Positions 40,184 to 51,965 of a stretch of 64,000 bases of DNA are shown piece after piece. The notes beneath the pieces were generated by a model that saw only the letters and a program-made list of their open reading frames with translations, did not search any database and had not been told where the DNA came from. Source of the DNA: Lota lota (Eukaryota; Chordata; Actinopteri; Gadiformes; Lotidae); NCBI GenBank assembly GCA_026745465.1, contig JACYXH010000179.1:1-64000 (forward strand), in the 5' to 3' direction. Both the position numbers and the translations under genes were made by a program. Positions within the stretch are counted from its first letter, which is position 1; every line of letters starts with the position of its first letter.

Positions 40184-43100
40184 GTAAGTGTTTAGTTTGA
40201 TTTAGGGCTTTCAAATTTACATTAAATAATCTTAAAATATGAATATGAATATTTTCGTATTTGTTCTAATAGTTTTTTATTAGAATAAAATTAGACATCT
40301 AACTAGAAAATGCATTTCCTGAAGAAAATGCGGTGAGTGCTACAGTTTAAAGTGAGGTTGAAAACATGTTTTACTAAAGCTGACATATGGGAAATTTTAA
40401 AAGCTGAACTGTAGTGTAAATATTTGAACAAAGTTTAAAATCTGAACGGAGAAAGCGTACTAATGTAAACATACCAACCATTAAAAACTAATCAAATAGT
40501 TGGAAAAAATCTAGAAATCGTCAAACAAATAGCTAAACTAAAGTGATGAAGCTTGAAATGTTTGAATCAAGTCAATATAACAATCAGGTAAGTGTAAAAG
40601 AATAGTGTGTGTGAGTGTGGTTGTGGGTATTGGTGTGGGTGTGCGTGTGCGTGTGTGTGTGCTTGTGTGTGTGCTTGCTGCTTGTGTGTGCATCGTCACT
40701 AGATTTAATTATTATGGCCAAGTCATAAAAGTAGGCTCTAAATGACACATGACCCTGGCTTATCTGTTAATGGTGGTTTAATGCGATCAAAAACGACTTG
40801 ATAACAACACATGGAAGATGCTGTCATTTGTGATTGTAACTAACTAAAGTGGAGTGTTATTTACGTTATTCTTTCACATGTAGTTTGTTGAGGTTAGGTC
40901 ACAGACTGATAAGGCTTACACTGTTGGAGTCTGTGGAGTCTTGGTCTAACCCTAGCTTTCATAGGAAATACGTTTTTGTAGAATGTATGACGTGAAAAAA
41001 CTAATTGTGATATTAATGAGGGTCACCACACATAAACGCCTGATGCTCAACAAGTCTATTTCCAATCGTTTACCATTGTAGCGCCAGTGAAACATGAAAT
41101 ACCGTAACAGTTTAAGCTTTACATTGTGTTTCTAGGTTAAATATTGACGTTGTAAGGCTCCGCGACGTCTGAAATGGTTAGCTTTGGTGATAGCCACCTT
41201 GGGCTAGAGCGCCGTGACGTCATCACGCTCTAGCAGGGCTCAACGGAAGTCAAGGAGACCAACTGAAAATATACGAACCATGTTTAAAACTAAAACTGTC
41301 AACAAGTATAAATTATGTCGAAAATCTGTTTAAAGATCAAACCGTGATGATTTTGTCAACTGTTTGAACAAAGATTAAAGGTAAAAAATTCTCCAAGATG
41401 CAAAGTCTGAAGTAGTTGAAGTCTCAGAGAATGGGCATTGACTTATATTATAAAAATGTTCCTTTAAAAGGTTACTAATATTAAATAAATGTAATGATAG
41501 CGAGCGATTCCAATCAAAGAAGAACATTTTCAAATTGGATTAGAGTCTCTAGGTGAAAACGTTTGTAAGACCCCAAAATGTGTTGAGAATAATAAAGAAT
41601 AATAATATATTCTAATAATAACAATAACATGTAGTAGGGCTGCACCATATATGGTTTCAGCATTGTCATTGCGATGTGCTAATGCACAATAGTCATATGG
41701 CAGGACCATGTGATCTCTGACTGTTTCACTGCTTGATGCAAAAGGAAAACTCACAGTTCTCATTTTCCATGACTAATCTAGAAGGAGGCCTGTCTTCTAA
41801 ACAAAGGATATGCACTATTGCTTCTAAAAAACACAGCAGACTAGTCCACTATAGTACCTATCATATTATATATTTGTTGTAACTCTACGTTGTTGTTTGT
41901 ACTAGTGGAGGGAAAGAGAATTAGGATAGAAGTAGGAACTAGAAATCGCACAATTCCTGAAGAAAATGCTCTTGCACTGCCATTACATGCCTATGTGTGT
42001 GTGTATATTAATATGTTTGTTTATGTATGTGTATGAATGTGTAGGTATGTTTACGTATGTATGAGTATGTACACGTATGCAAATGTACTTAGGAATATGT
42101 ATGTGTACACATGTGTTTGTATGTTTGTGTATGTATCAGTGTGTATGCATATGTATACTATGTATGTGTACGTATTTGTACATATGTGTACATATGTATG
42201 AGTATGTATACATATGTACGTATGAATATGTATGTATGATCATGTATACATATGTTTAGCTATGTGTATGTTTGTATATGTATGTATGTGTACTTATGTT
42301 TATGTGTGTGTACTTATGTATATGTATGTGTACTTATGTATGTGTACTTATGTTTACATATGTGTGTGTACTTATGTATATGTATGTGTACTTACGTATG
42401 TATACGTATATGCCTGATTATGTATACGTTTGTTTAGCTATGTGTATGTTTGTATATGTATGTATGTGTACTTATGTTTATATATGTTTGTGTACGTATG
42501 CATGTATGTATGTATGAGTATGCATATGTATGTATAATAGGTATGTGTACATGTACTTATGTATGTGTATGTGTATATGTATGTGTAGGTATGTATGTGT
42601 ATGTATGAGTACATGTCTATGTATATATGGTATGTACGTGTATGTATGAGTACATGTCTATGTATATATAGTATATACGTGTATGTATGAGTACATGTCT
42701 ATGTATATATAGTATGTATGAGTACATGTCTATGTATATATAGTATGTACGTGTATGTATGAGTACATGTCTATGTATATATAGTATGTTTGAGTACATG
42801 TCTATGTATATATAGTATATATGAACCAGTTCTATGGCTCCAACAGTTAATTTCCAGCCTGTATGTGAGCTCAGCTTGTTCAGTCTGTTGTTCACACAGG
42901 TGTCCCTTTGAAGGTTGAGTGCAAAGTATGTGTATTGGGAAATCCAAAAGTTTCATATATTAAAAGGTATTACAAGTATTGCTTAGATATTTCATATGAG
43001 TAATTAGCTCATCGTGCTGGACGTTTTGATGTATGATATGTGTATATTGTGTACATATTGAGGGAGTTAATGCAGTTCATACATGTTCCTTGGTTTAAAT

Positions 43101-43319
43101 GTTTTGACTGGGACAGCCACTCACACACACATGGGATTTGCTGTTAAGTTTTACTTTAATTATCTTAAAAACAATGTGCTACTATTTCTAAAGCTATAGC
43201 ACACTAGTCCACTATAGTACATATCATACGATATGATTTTGTCTTTCTATGTTAGTTTGTAGAGTAGATGGCACGTGAAAAAGGACAGGAATGAGAAGAA
43301 TGCAAGACAACAGTAATAG

Positions 43320-43368
<49 letters not shown>

Positions 43369-43408
43369 GAATGGTTCAGCAGCTAATCATGTCTTGTTCT
43401 CCCGTCAG
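40184..43408 (+). other. Large intron of TRIM copy C
   Basis: Contains (GT)n at 40600-40690, a 32-bp near-perfect palindrome at 41203-41234 with a TGACGTCA core, a long TATG-rich array (42000-42830, including a ~46-bp unit agtacatgtctatgtatata) and (GAT)n at 43318-43366. No exon-like sequence was recognised before the acceptor at 43408. Confidence 0.65.
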
Positions 43409-43959
43409 ATGCCTGTGAACTCACACTGGACCCAAACACAGCCCACAGACGACTCTCTCTGTCTGAGGACAACAGAAAGGTGACGCGGGTTAGAGAGGAG
43501 CAGTCGTATCCTGATCACCCAGAGCGATTTGACTCCCATCCCCAGGTGTTGTGTAGAGAGAGTCTGACTGGCCGCTGTTACTGGGAGGTAGAGTGGAAAG
43601 GAGGTGTTAATATAGGAGTGGCATACAGAGGAATCACAAGGAGAGGAGGGGGTCGTGACAGCAGGCTTGGAGTGAACAACAAGTCCTGGAGTCTTTATTG
43701 TAATGATGGTGTTTACTCTGCCTGGTACAACGGTAGTAGAACAGTCATACGTCTCCCCCCCCCTGGCTCTAACAGAGTAGGAGTGTATCTGGACCGGCCT
43801 GCTGGCACTCTGTCCTTCTACAGAGTGTCCCCAGATGTAGGAGGGTCCTCAGACACACTGACACACATCCACACCTTCCAGTCCACCTTCACCCAGGAGG
43901 ACCTCCACCCTGCTTTTTGGTTAGGGTGGGGTACCTCAGTGTCTCTGTGTCGGTTGTAG
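43409..43959 (+). CDS. TRIM copy C, PRY-SPRY (B30.2) exon
   Basis: Final coding exon. Acceptor ctcccgtcag; spliced to exon 3 the joint reads KK-YACELTLDPNTAHRRLSL, the usual start of a PRY domain. It contains the LSEDNRKVT, YPDHPERFDSHPQVLC, GRCYWEVEW and IGVAYRGI blocks, then RVGVYLDRPAGTLSFY and PAFWLGWGTSVSLC to the stop at 43957-43959. This B30.2 is of the TRIM16-like / NLR-associated fish type, clearly different from the LDPDTAHPKLILSEDGKQV type in copies A, B and E, although the RBCC exon is of their type. About 183 residues, complete. It probably provides target recognition. Confidence 0.85.
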
Positions 43960-44520
43960 AAAAAGAAAACAAGCATGCGCTCCGGCAGGCGGGACCCTCT
44001 CACACACATATAGTACACACACATACACACATAGTACACACACACGTATTACACACACATAGTACACACACACACACACACACATAGTGCACACACAAAC
44101 ATATAATACACACACATAGCACACAAACACATAGTACACACACACACACATAGTACAAACACAGTACACACACAGTACACATACACACACAGTACACATA
44201 CACACATAGTATACACACAGTGCACACACACATAGCACACACACACATAGTACACATACACACACACACAGTACAAACACATAGTACACACACACATAGT
44301 ACAAACACATAGTAAACACACACATAGCACACACACATAGTACACATACACATATAGTACAAACACAAAGTAAACACACACACATAGTACACTTACACAC
44401 ACATAGTACAAACACATAGTACACACACACACACACATAGAACACACACACACATAGTACACACACACACACACACATAGAACACACACACAGTACACAC
44501 ACATAAATACACGAAAAAGT
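43960..44520. repeat. (CA)n compound microsatellite in the 3' region of TRIM copy C
   Basis: About 500 bp of cacatagtacacacac-type repeats from 43985 to 44510, immediately after the stop codon. Long minus-strand frames across it are Cys-Val repeats without meaning. Confidence 0.9.
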
Positions 44521-45240
44521 TATATTTTCTCTCATTTACTTCAATAACTTTTTACATTTTTTTATGTCACATACTTTTTGCTTTTACTCAAGTCTATTTG
44601 TGAATTAAAAATGGAGGCGAGAGAGAAATTTATTGTGGCTGTATTTTCCTTCATGTTCTTTTGTAGAGATTTAATATGTTATTCTGTGTTGTTTTATTTG
44701 AAGGGATACATGCTATTTGATATGTTGTTAATGTCTATTAGACAAGCATATACAATGTAATATTTGTCTATTTACGTTCATCTTGCTCTGCTTATTACAA
44801 CAATAAATAATTTGGTTTGAAGTAACTCAGTACTTGAGTAATCTTTTCACTAGATACTTTCTTACTCTTCCTCAAGTCATTATCTGATGACTACTTTTAC
44901 TTCTACTTGAGTTATTATTACTTTAAATATATACTTGTTATATATAAAAGTAGAGTGTTATAAATAGGAGGTTATTGACAGTGCTCATTATTCGATATAA
45001 TTATATAACCTACAATTCTTATCATTACCACCATTAACACTTATCTTGTTCTGTCTTAGTATGTCTTCTATGATCTTAAACTTAGTAACCTATGCTCTTT
45101 AGTCAACGTTACTAGAATAATCGCATAATGCAGAAAGAAAACCCTGGTTGCTTTCCAGAGCGAGAAGTTGTCTCTCAAACAAGGAATATAGACCTATACA
45201 AATACAATAATCTGTGTGTTCTGTGTATGAGACGCATTGC
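44521..45240. mobile_element. No gene; dispersed-repeat piece at 44818-44945
   Basis: agtaactcagtacttgagta ... tacttctacttgagttatta resembles a common fish DNA-transposon-like end also present at 60995-61165. AATAAA at 44804. The rest is A/T-rich with nothing recognised. Confidence 0.45.
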
Positions 45241-45254
45241 CATGCACCAAGACT

Positions 45255-45765
45255 ATGGCTAGAGTTCTCAACAGCTTTATTTATTATTTGTTGGTTCTTA
45301 TAACTATATACGGCTAATTATAAAGGGTAGTGACGTTTTAATAGAAGAGTTCTCAACAGCTTTATTCTTTATAATTCATTGGTTCCTATAACTATATAAG
45401 CCTAATTATAAAGGGTAACGAAGGTTTAATAGAAGAGTTCTCAACAGCTTTATTCTTTATTATTCGTTGGTTCCTATAACTATATAAGCCTAATTATAAA
45501 GGGTAATGAAGGTTTAATAGAAGAGTTCTCAACAGCTTTATTCTTTATTATTCATTGGTTCCTATAACTATATAAGCCTAATTATAAAGGGTAATGAAGG
45601 TTTAATAGAAGAGTTCTCAACAGCTTTATTCTTTATTATTTGTTGGTTCCTATAACTATATAAGCCTAATTATAAAGGGTAATGAAGGTTTAATAGAAGA
45701 GTTCTCAACAGCTTTATTCTTTATCATTCGTTGGTTCCCATAACTATATAAGCCTACGTCTGGTA
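45255..45765 (+). repeat. 88-bp tandem repeat, ~5.5 copies
   Basis: Unit aatagaagagttctcaacag + ctttattctttattattcgt + tggttcctataactatataa + gcctaattataaagggtaat + gaaggttt. Copies differ by a few bases. Confidence 0.9.
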
Positions 45766-46550
45766 CTACTGCTCTCTATGCAGAGAGACTGACTGACTGA
45801 TAGTTCATCGTTGTGTTTATTAGGAGAAAGAATAGGATATGAGAATAGATGAGTGTAATAAGTCTCATGGTGGTGAACGTGGTATAAGTAACAATAACTT
45901 GTGCTACATGCTAAATGCTTCTCCTCAAGTGAACCGGTGTTTAGTTGTCTTTTGTAGCGGTCTGAGCCGCCAGTACATCACGTTGATGCTGCTCATGAGG
46001 CAGTATCAGGAGTCAGCCTCTGAACCTCACACAGCACAGGTAGTGTGGATGTGGCCAACCAATGAGAAGAGACCAGCCGCGGGAACAACACGGCGGTAGC
46101 GTGCCCGCGCCTTCCGCGTTCCTTCAGCAGCTCGGATGGACTCATGGACGCGCTCTTCTGCAGGCGTTCTGCGGCATACACTGTCGCGCCACGTCCGTGT
46201 CAGTGAAGAATCGGAGGGATTTTCAACACGAATATCGTTATCAGCGATCTAATAGTGTGAAATATTGTCCAATGTCCGGTCTTTACACCAAGACTAATCT
46301 GAACCAAATCTATTTCAACCACCTATTTGGTTTTGAAGACAACATCGTCCAACTAACATCACCGCGGTGCGCTATTAAGCCTTCATTACCCTTTATAGGT
46401 CTACGGGCCCTTTCGGAGGCCACGTGACGTCACAACTTCAGCTCCATCTGGGGAGCGGTTATTGTTGGGGTCCGAGAAGGTTCATGAAGCTTCTCGGACC
46501 CTTGTAGGATAAGGCCACGGTGTGTGGTGCGTTTCATATATCTTTATAAT
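45766..46550 (+). mobile_element. Unclassified element core, copy 1
   Basis: gtgtttattaggagaaagaa (45813) ... gcgctattaagccttcatta (46368). Ends in an inverted form of the 88-bp unit (attaagccttcattaccctt), so the 88-bp array and this end look like terminal inverted repeats of one DNA element. No transposase frame is seen. 46400-46540 carries a CACGTGACGTCAC motif. Confidence 0.5.
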
Positions 46551-46930
46551 CTATTACTATATATCACTATATAAGCCTAATTATAAAGGGTAATGAAGGT
46601 TTAATAGAAGAGTTCTCAACAGCTTTATTCTTTATTATTCGTTGGTTCCTATAACTATATAAGCCTAATTATAAAGGGTAATGAAGGTTTAATAGAAGAG
46701 TTCTCAACAGCTTTATTCTTTATCATTCGTTGGTTCCTATAACTATATAAGCCTAATTATAAAGGGTAATGAATGTTTAATAGAAGAGTTCTCAACAGCT
46801 TTATTCTTTATTATTCGTTGGTTCCTATAACTATATAAGCCTAATTATAAAGGGTAATGAAGGTTTAATAGAAGAGTTCTCAACAGCTTTATTCTTTATC
46901 ATTCGTTGGTTCCCATAACTATATAAGCCT
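46551..46930 (+). repeat. 88-bp tandem repeat, ~4.3 copies
   Basis: Same unit as 45255-45765, starting and ending at comparable points, which indicates a ~1.3-1.7 kb tandem duplication of array plus core. Confidence 0.9.
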
Positions 46931-47640
46931 ACGTCTGGTACTACTGCTCTCCATGCAGAGAGACTGAGTGACTGACTGACTGACCCCGCCCCTCCACAAA
47001 CCAATTGAACCGGTGGGCGGGGCTACACATAGCCCCGCCCGCGCGCGAGCCTCGTCTAGTGGGAGGGATCGCCTCTTTGTAAAGTCCCTCAAGCAGCAAG
47101 GGCGGCTTATTGTCAACGTGTGATCTGTGTCGATGTGAAGGAAACCGCTGCAGCTTATTGGCCTTAGTGACAAGCGCGTGTTGTCACCAGATCGCTGTTT
47201 GGAATGGACGTCTGGGACTACTGCTCTCCGTGCTCTCACACATGCCCGGCCACGTTGTGGGAATCATGGGAGACTTGTTTTCCAGCCAATCACGTCATTT
47301 CACCCGCGTTGTACTCGTGAACCAATGTGCGCGGAAGGGGAACACGGGATGGGTTTGAAACCCAACACAAGCTGTACAACCGTCTCCTCCGTTTGGCTCG
47401 AGCCAGAGACCGTCCCACCTGTCACTCACTGGATCCTGTGGTCCAATCAAACGACCGCACGCGCCGCTCTCAACTCGCTCATTAATAAAGTCAATCAACC
47501 TTCAGCTTTGGTCCCGCCCCTTTGTACACCCCCGCCAAAAGCAACAAGCTAACTGAACTTATGAAGCCCATGGTTTAGCTGACTGTTTTCAAAGAGCAGT
47601 GCTTTTTTATACATGGGTGATTAAATATGGTGTGATCTTC
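46931..47640. other. GC-rich stretch with GC and CCAAT boxes, no gene
   Basis: Absent from copy 1 of the element. ccccgcccc, gggcggggc and ccaat motifs cluster at 46985-47045, so it could be a promoter fragment, but no supported reading frame follows. Confidence 0.3.
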
Positions 47641-48310
47641 ATATTGTATCATCGTTGTGTTTATTAGGAGAAAGAACAGGATATGAGAATAGATGAGTGT
47701 AATAAGTCTCATGATGGTGAACGTGGCATAAGTAACAATAACTTGTGTTAGATGCTAAATGCTTCTCCTCAAGTTGTCTTTTGTAGCGGTCTGAGCCGCC
47801 AGTACATCACGTTGATGCTGCTCATGAGGCAGTATCAGGAGTCAGCCTCTGAACCTCACACAGCACAGGTAGCGTGGATGTGGCCAACCAATGAGAAGAG
47901 ACCAGCCGCGGGAACAACACAGCAGTAGCGTGCCCGCGCCTTCCGCGTTCCTTCAGCAGCTCGGATGGACTCATGGACGCGCTCTTCTGCAGGCATTCTG
48001 CGGCATACACTGTCGCGCTACGTCCGTGTCAGTGAAGAATCGGAGGGATTTTCAACATGAATATCGTTATCAGCGATCTAATAGTGTGAAATATTGTCTA
48101 ATGTCGGTCTTTACACCAAGACTAATCTGAACCAAATCTATTTCAACCCCCTATTTGGTTTTGAAGACAACATCGTCCAACTAACATCACCGCGGTGCGC
48201 TATTAAACCTTCATTACCCTTTATAGGCTTATATAGTTATAGCAACCAATGAATGACAAAGAATAAAGTAAATAAAGCTTAAAGCTCTATTAAACCTTTA
48301 TTACCCTTTG
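47641..48310 (+). mobile_element. Unclassified element core, copy 2
   Basis: Direct repeat of 45800-46400, ending in the fuller inverted 88-bp unit (attaaaccttcattaccctt at 48203, then tataggcttatatagttata). This gives a complete inverted-repeat end at 48200-48310. Confidence 0.55.
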
Positions 48311-48545
48311 TATTCAGTAGAATAGGTACCTTCTCAGTACAATATGTAGTCAGTTGAATAGGTACCTTCTCAGTACAATATGTAGTCAGTTGAATAGGTA
48401 CATTCTCTACAATATGTATTCAGTAGAATAGGTACCTTCTCAGCACAATATGTATTCAGTAGAATAGGTACATTCTTTACTATATGTATTCAGTTGAATA
48501 GGTACATTCTGTACAATATGTATTCAGTAGAATAGGTACATTCTC
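48311..48545 (+). repeat. 36-bp minisatellite
   Basis: About seven copies of tattcagtagaataggtaca with variable linkers, followed by a pyrimidine tract (48545-48718). It is the TRIM 3'-flank module without its TRIM 3' UTR. Confidence 0.9.
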
Positions 48546-48718
48546 CTTACTCTCCATCGCTCTCTCCCCCTACTTCTCTCATTCTCTTCTCCTCCTCTCA
48601 CTCTCTCCCTCCCTCTTCTTCCCTCTCAGTGTCTCCTCTCTTCACCTCTTTTCCCCTCCCTTTCCCTCTCTCCCACCTTCTCTCTCCCTCCCTCCCTCCC
48701 TCTCCCTCCCTCTCTCCT

Positions 48719-48771
48719 ACAGTGAAGCTGACTGTCATCGATGTCTCTGTGTCAACAGCATTGGGCCTGTG
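48719..48771 (+). repeat. 3'-flank block before the LTR
   Basis: cagtgaagctgactgtcatc ... ttgggcctgtg. The block is interrupted by the solo LTR that follows and resumes as ctgtgtcttccatg at 49238. Confidence 0.8.
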
Positions 48772-49237
48772 TGTCACTCCGTCCACTGCCGCCACCTAGC
48801 GGGCGCCGGCTGCCACTTCTCCACGTGCTTCTGTTTACACACACTGCCAGCAATCACCAATCTACGCTCCCTATTTCTCCACCGCGCTTCCTAGCAGCCG
48901 GCGCCAGCTCGTTGTTACTCTCCACCCGGTAGTATCTTCGTTCCCGCAATCATGATTCTCGTGATTCTCTCTCTCTCTCTGCCTGTCCCTAGCTTACCCT
49001 CTTCCTGTGTCCAGCTTCCCTCCGGATTCCGGTACCTGCTGTGACCTTGGCCTGCCCGACCACCCGCCTATCGCCCAGCCCCTGTCCGCCTGACTGTCCG
49101 CCTGCCGCCCAACTCTTGCCCGCCTGACCGCGACTAGCCCAGCCCCCGTCTGCTTCCCGTGAATAAATCCCTCTGAACCCTCCTTCGTCTCTGTCTCCTG
49201 TGTCCTGCATTTGGGTCCCTCGTTCCGTACTATAACA
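48772..49237 (+). mobile_element. Solo LTR (Ty3/gypsy-like)
   Basis: 466 bp, begins TGTCACTCCG and ends ACTATAACA. A 5-bp target-site duplication CTGTG flanks it (48767-48771 and 49238-49242). Contains a gtgaataaatccctc polyadenylation region near its 3' end, typical of fish Ty3/gypsy LTRs. No internal region: a solo LTR left by recombination. Partial copies lie at 735-932 and 3020-3220. Confidence 0.75.
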
Positions 49238-49242
49238 CTGTG

Positions 49243-49729
49243 TCTTCCATGTTCAGTTAAAGTTCATATCTCTCTCCCTCCACCTCTCTCTCCCACATTC
49301 CCTCTCCCCCTCCCTCCCTCTCCCTCCCTCTCTTCTACAGTGAAGCTGATTGTCATCAATGTCTCTGTGTCAACAGCATTGGGCCTGTGTCTTTCAATCT
49401 AAATGTTCAGTTAAAGTTCATATCTCTCTCCATCTCTCTGTCCCTTCTCCTCTTGTTCGTGCTTTTTATACGTTTAACGATATCAAATTGCAAACGACTA
49501 CAGGAAGTAGAAAATATTGACAATGTGAAGTGTTCATTTTGATAACATAATAAAATGTTTCTAAACCTTTTTGATTTCAATTCAAATTTACAAAAGTAGA
49601 ATGGGACATATTCATTGGAAAATGAGCATTCTCTACAATATGTATTCAGTAGAATAGCTATATTCTCAATCTCTATTGTACTGATCTCTCTCTCTATTGT
49701 ACTGATCTCTCTCTCTATTGTACTGATCG

Positions 49730-49797
<68 letters not shown>

Positions 49798-49800
49798 TTT
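49243..49800 (+). repeat. Rest of the 3'-flank module with (TC)n/(TA)n
   Basis: Second pyrimidine tract and tgaagctgattgtcatcaat block (49341), then the aaatttacaaaagtagaatg end (49583), minisatellite scraps and (TA)n (49750-49795). Same order as 3225-3760. Confidence 0.75.
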
Positions 49801-50640
49801 GTAAATGGTTTTATTAAGCAGGGACTCAACAATTCCAGGAATCCTTTCCGTGATTTGAATCTCTAGTCCCGTTTGACAAGACCGGTAGATCATGGCAGTT
49901 GGTGCCACGCCCCTAGAAAACCACAGAACAGCCCGTAGTTCCAGGAAGGAATCAAATTCATAAATATGTTCATGACTTTTAATTGATAGTTCAACCAGAC
50001 TTTTCTACACCATTTGTAGATTGGTTTGCATTCTTTGCATTAAATGACTCTCTCTCTAGGTTAAACCCCTGCTGTTGCAGGCATCACCTCTGATTGGCTG
50101 ATAGGGTTACCTGGTCACCTGCTGATTAAGAGCTGATGTGACACACCTGTCCTCCGCTTGTTGAAACTGAACTGAAGGGGCGTTTACAGGGGGGGCCGGC
50201 AGCCCTGCAGCCCCAGAATGAACCAGGACTGTTAAGGGCCTGAGGGGACCCAGTTGTTTGGTTTGTTTAGACTCCTAGTCCAAAGGATCCCCAATGTCCT
50301 ACCTGAGCAGCCCAAACCTGGCCATTCATCTCACTGAACGCTCTGGATAAAGACATCTGCTAATGTTCATAGTTTGAGTTATAATTTGGCTAACATGGTC
50401 TTCTATAGTTGTAAGTGAGAGCAGATAGGTTTAGGAACCAGACAGAATAGTTACATACAACGAGTCTTGTTTTTAATGCCATTTAGTTTTTGTATAGCAC
50501 AAAAAGTTACCAACAATTCTGTTTTTCTTTTTCTTATCTCATCTCACTTGGATGCAAGTAGTTCTTCCTGCAAAGTGTTTCACGTGTTCATTTCTTTTTA
50601 AATTTCATATGTACACCGGGGGGTGATTTCCTAAACCTGG
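49801..50640. mobile_element. No gene; SINE-like tail at 50280-50375
   Basis: gaacgctctggataaagaca + tctgctaatgttcat resembles the teleost SINE 3' tail. The rest (49801-50270) is unassigned. Confidence 0.4.
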
Positions 50641-50684
50641 CGGTCAGTGGCTTGTCAGCAGCTTGTGATGTCATCACTCAGCCG

Positions 50685-50792
50685 AGGTTCAGCACCTCGG
50701 ACAGCGACAGGGGAAGACGTCGCCTACTCTGTCTGCTGTGGTTCAGCACCTCGGACAGCGACAGGGGAAGACGTCGCCTACTCTGTCTGCTG
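50685..50792 (+). repeat. 54-bp direct repeat, two copies
   Basis: ggttcagcacctcggacagc ... tctgtctgctgt is present twice back to back. Confidence 0.85.
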
Positions 50793-50891
50793 TGGCTGTC
50801 CTCGACACACGCAACCACCAGGCCAACGCCATATACACGTTGCCTTTATTTTACACCTTCATACTATTCAACTATGCCATTCTAATAATAC

Positions 50892-50896
50892 TGTGT

Positions 50897-50943
<47 letters not shown>

Positions 50944-51223
50944 TGCGTTAGAACGAGCCTGCAGACGACTCTTATCAGAACTGCCGATAGATAGATAGAT
51001 AGAAAGATGGATAGATGGATAGATATATATGGATGGATGGACCACGCTCTGATCACATTGACCAATGCATGCCATGTCTTCAAGTCACCAGACAACATAG
51101 GCCTACACACTGGTGATGTGTAGATCAGCCTACAGCTCAACGTTCAGACGGTAAGGGAGTTAAAACCAAACAACAACCCCTCATCCAAAAACATTGCAGC
51201 ACTTATAACATAGCAGCTGTTAA

Positions 51224-51260
<37 letters not shown>
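50892..51260. repeat. (GT)n, poly-G, (GATA)n and (CA)n tracts
   Basis: (GT)n 50892-50909, poly-G 50910-50941, GATA/GATG repeats 50985-51040, (CA)n 51226-51260. No gene between them. Confidence 0.9.
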
Positions 51261-51261
<1 letters not shown>

Positions 51262-51399
51262 AGTTGAGGACCAGTAAATTGGGCTGCTGCGTAAACCGTT
51301 TCCATTTATTGATTCATTATTTTCTTTTTTTTTCACAGATTTGCGCTGTGTGAATTTCCCTGCTGTTAGTGTGTGCTCAGATAGCTTTGGATCCTTATC

Positions 51400-51965
51400 A
51401 TGTCACACATACGCTAGTCTAACTGTGTACCTGTCTCAGCTTTCTACGCTAGTCTACCTGTGTACCTGTCTCAGCTTTCTACGCTGGTCTACCTGTGTAC
51501 CTGTCTCAGCTCTCTACGCTAGTCTACCTGTGTACCTGTCTCAGCTCTCTACGCTGGTGTACCTGTGTACCTGTCTCAGCTTTCTACACTAGTCTACCTG
51601 TGTACCTGTCTCAGCTTTCTACGCTAGTCTACCTGTGTACCTGTGTCAGCTTTCTACGTTAGTCTACCTGTGTACCTGTCTCAGCTTTCTACGGTACCTG
51701 TCTCAACTTTCTACGCTAGTCTACCTGTGTACCTGTCTCAGCTTTCTACACTAGTCTACCTGTGTACCTGTCTCAGCTTTCTACGTTAGTCTACCTGTGT
51801 ACCTGTCTCTGCTTTCTACGCTAGTCTACCTGTGTACCTGTCTCAGGTCTCTACGCTAGTCTACCTGTGTACCTGTCTCAGCTTTCTACGCTGGTCTACC
51901 TGTGTACCTGTCTCAGGTCTCTACGCTAGTCTACCTGTGTACCTGTCTCAGCTTTCTACCTGTTG
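51400..51965 (+). repeat. 35-bp tandem repeat, ~16 copies
   Basis: Unit tttctacgctagtctacctg + tgtacctgtctcagc. The period is not a multiple of three, so apparent frames repeat every 105 bp and are incidental. Confidence 0.9.

Noticed and set aside
43936-44535. Long Cys-Val-rich frames on the minus strand
   Set aside because: They are translations of the (CA)n compound microsatellite after the TRIM copy C stop codon.
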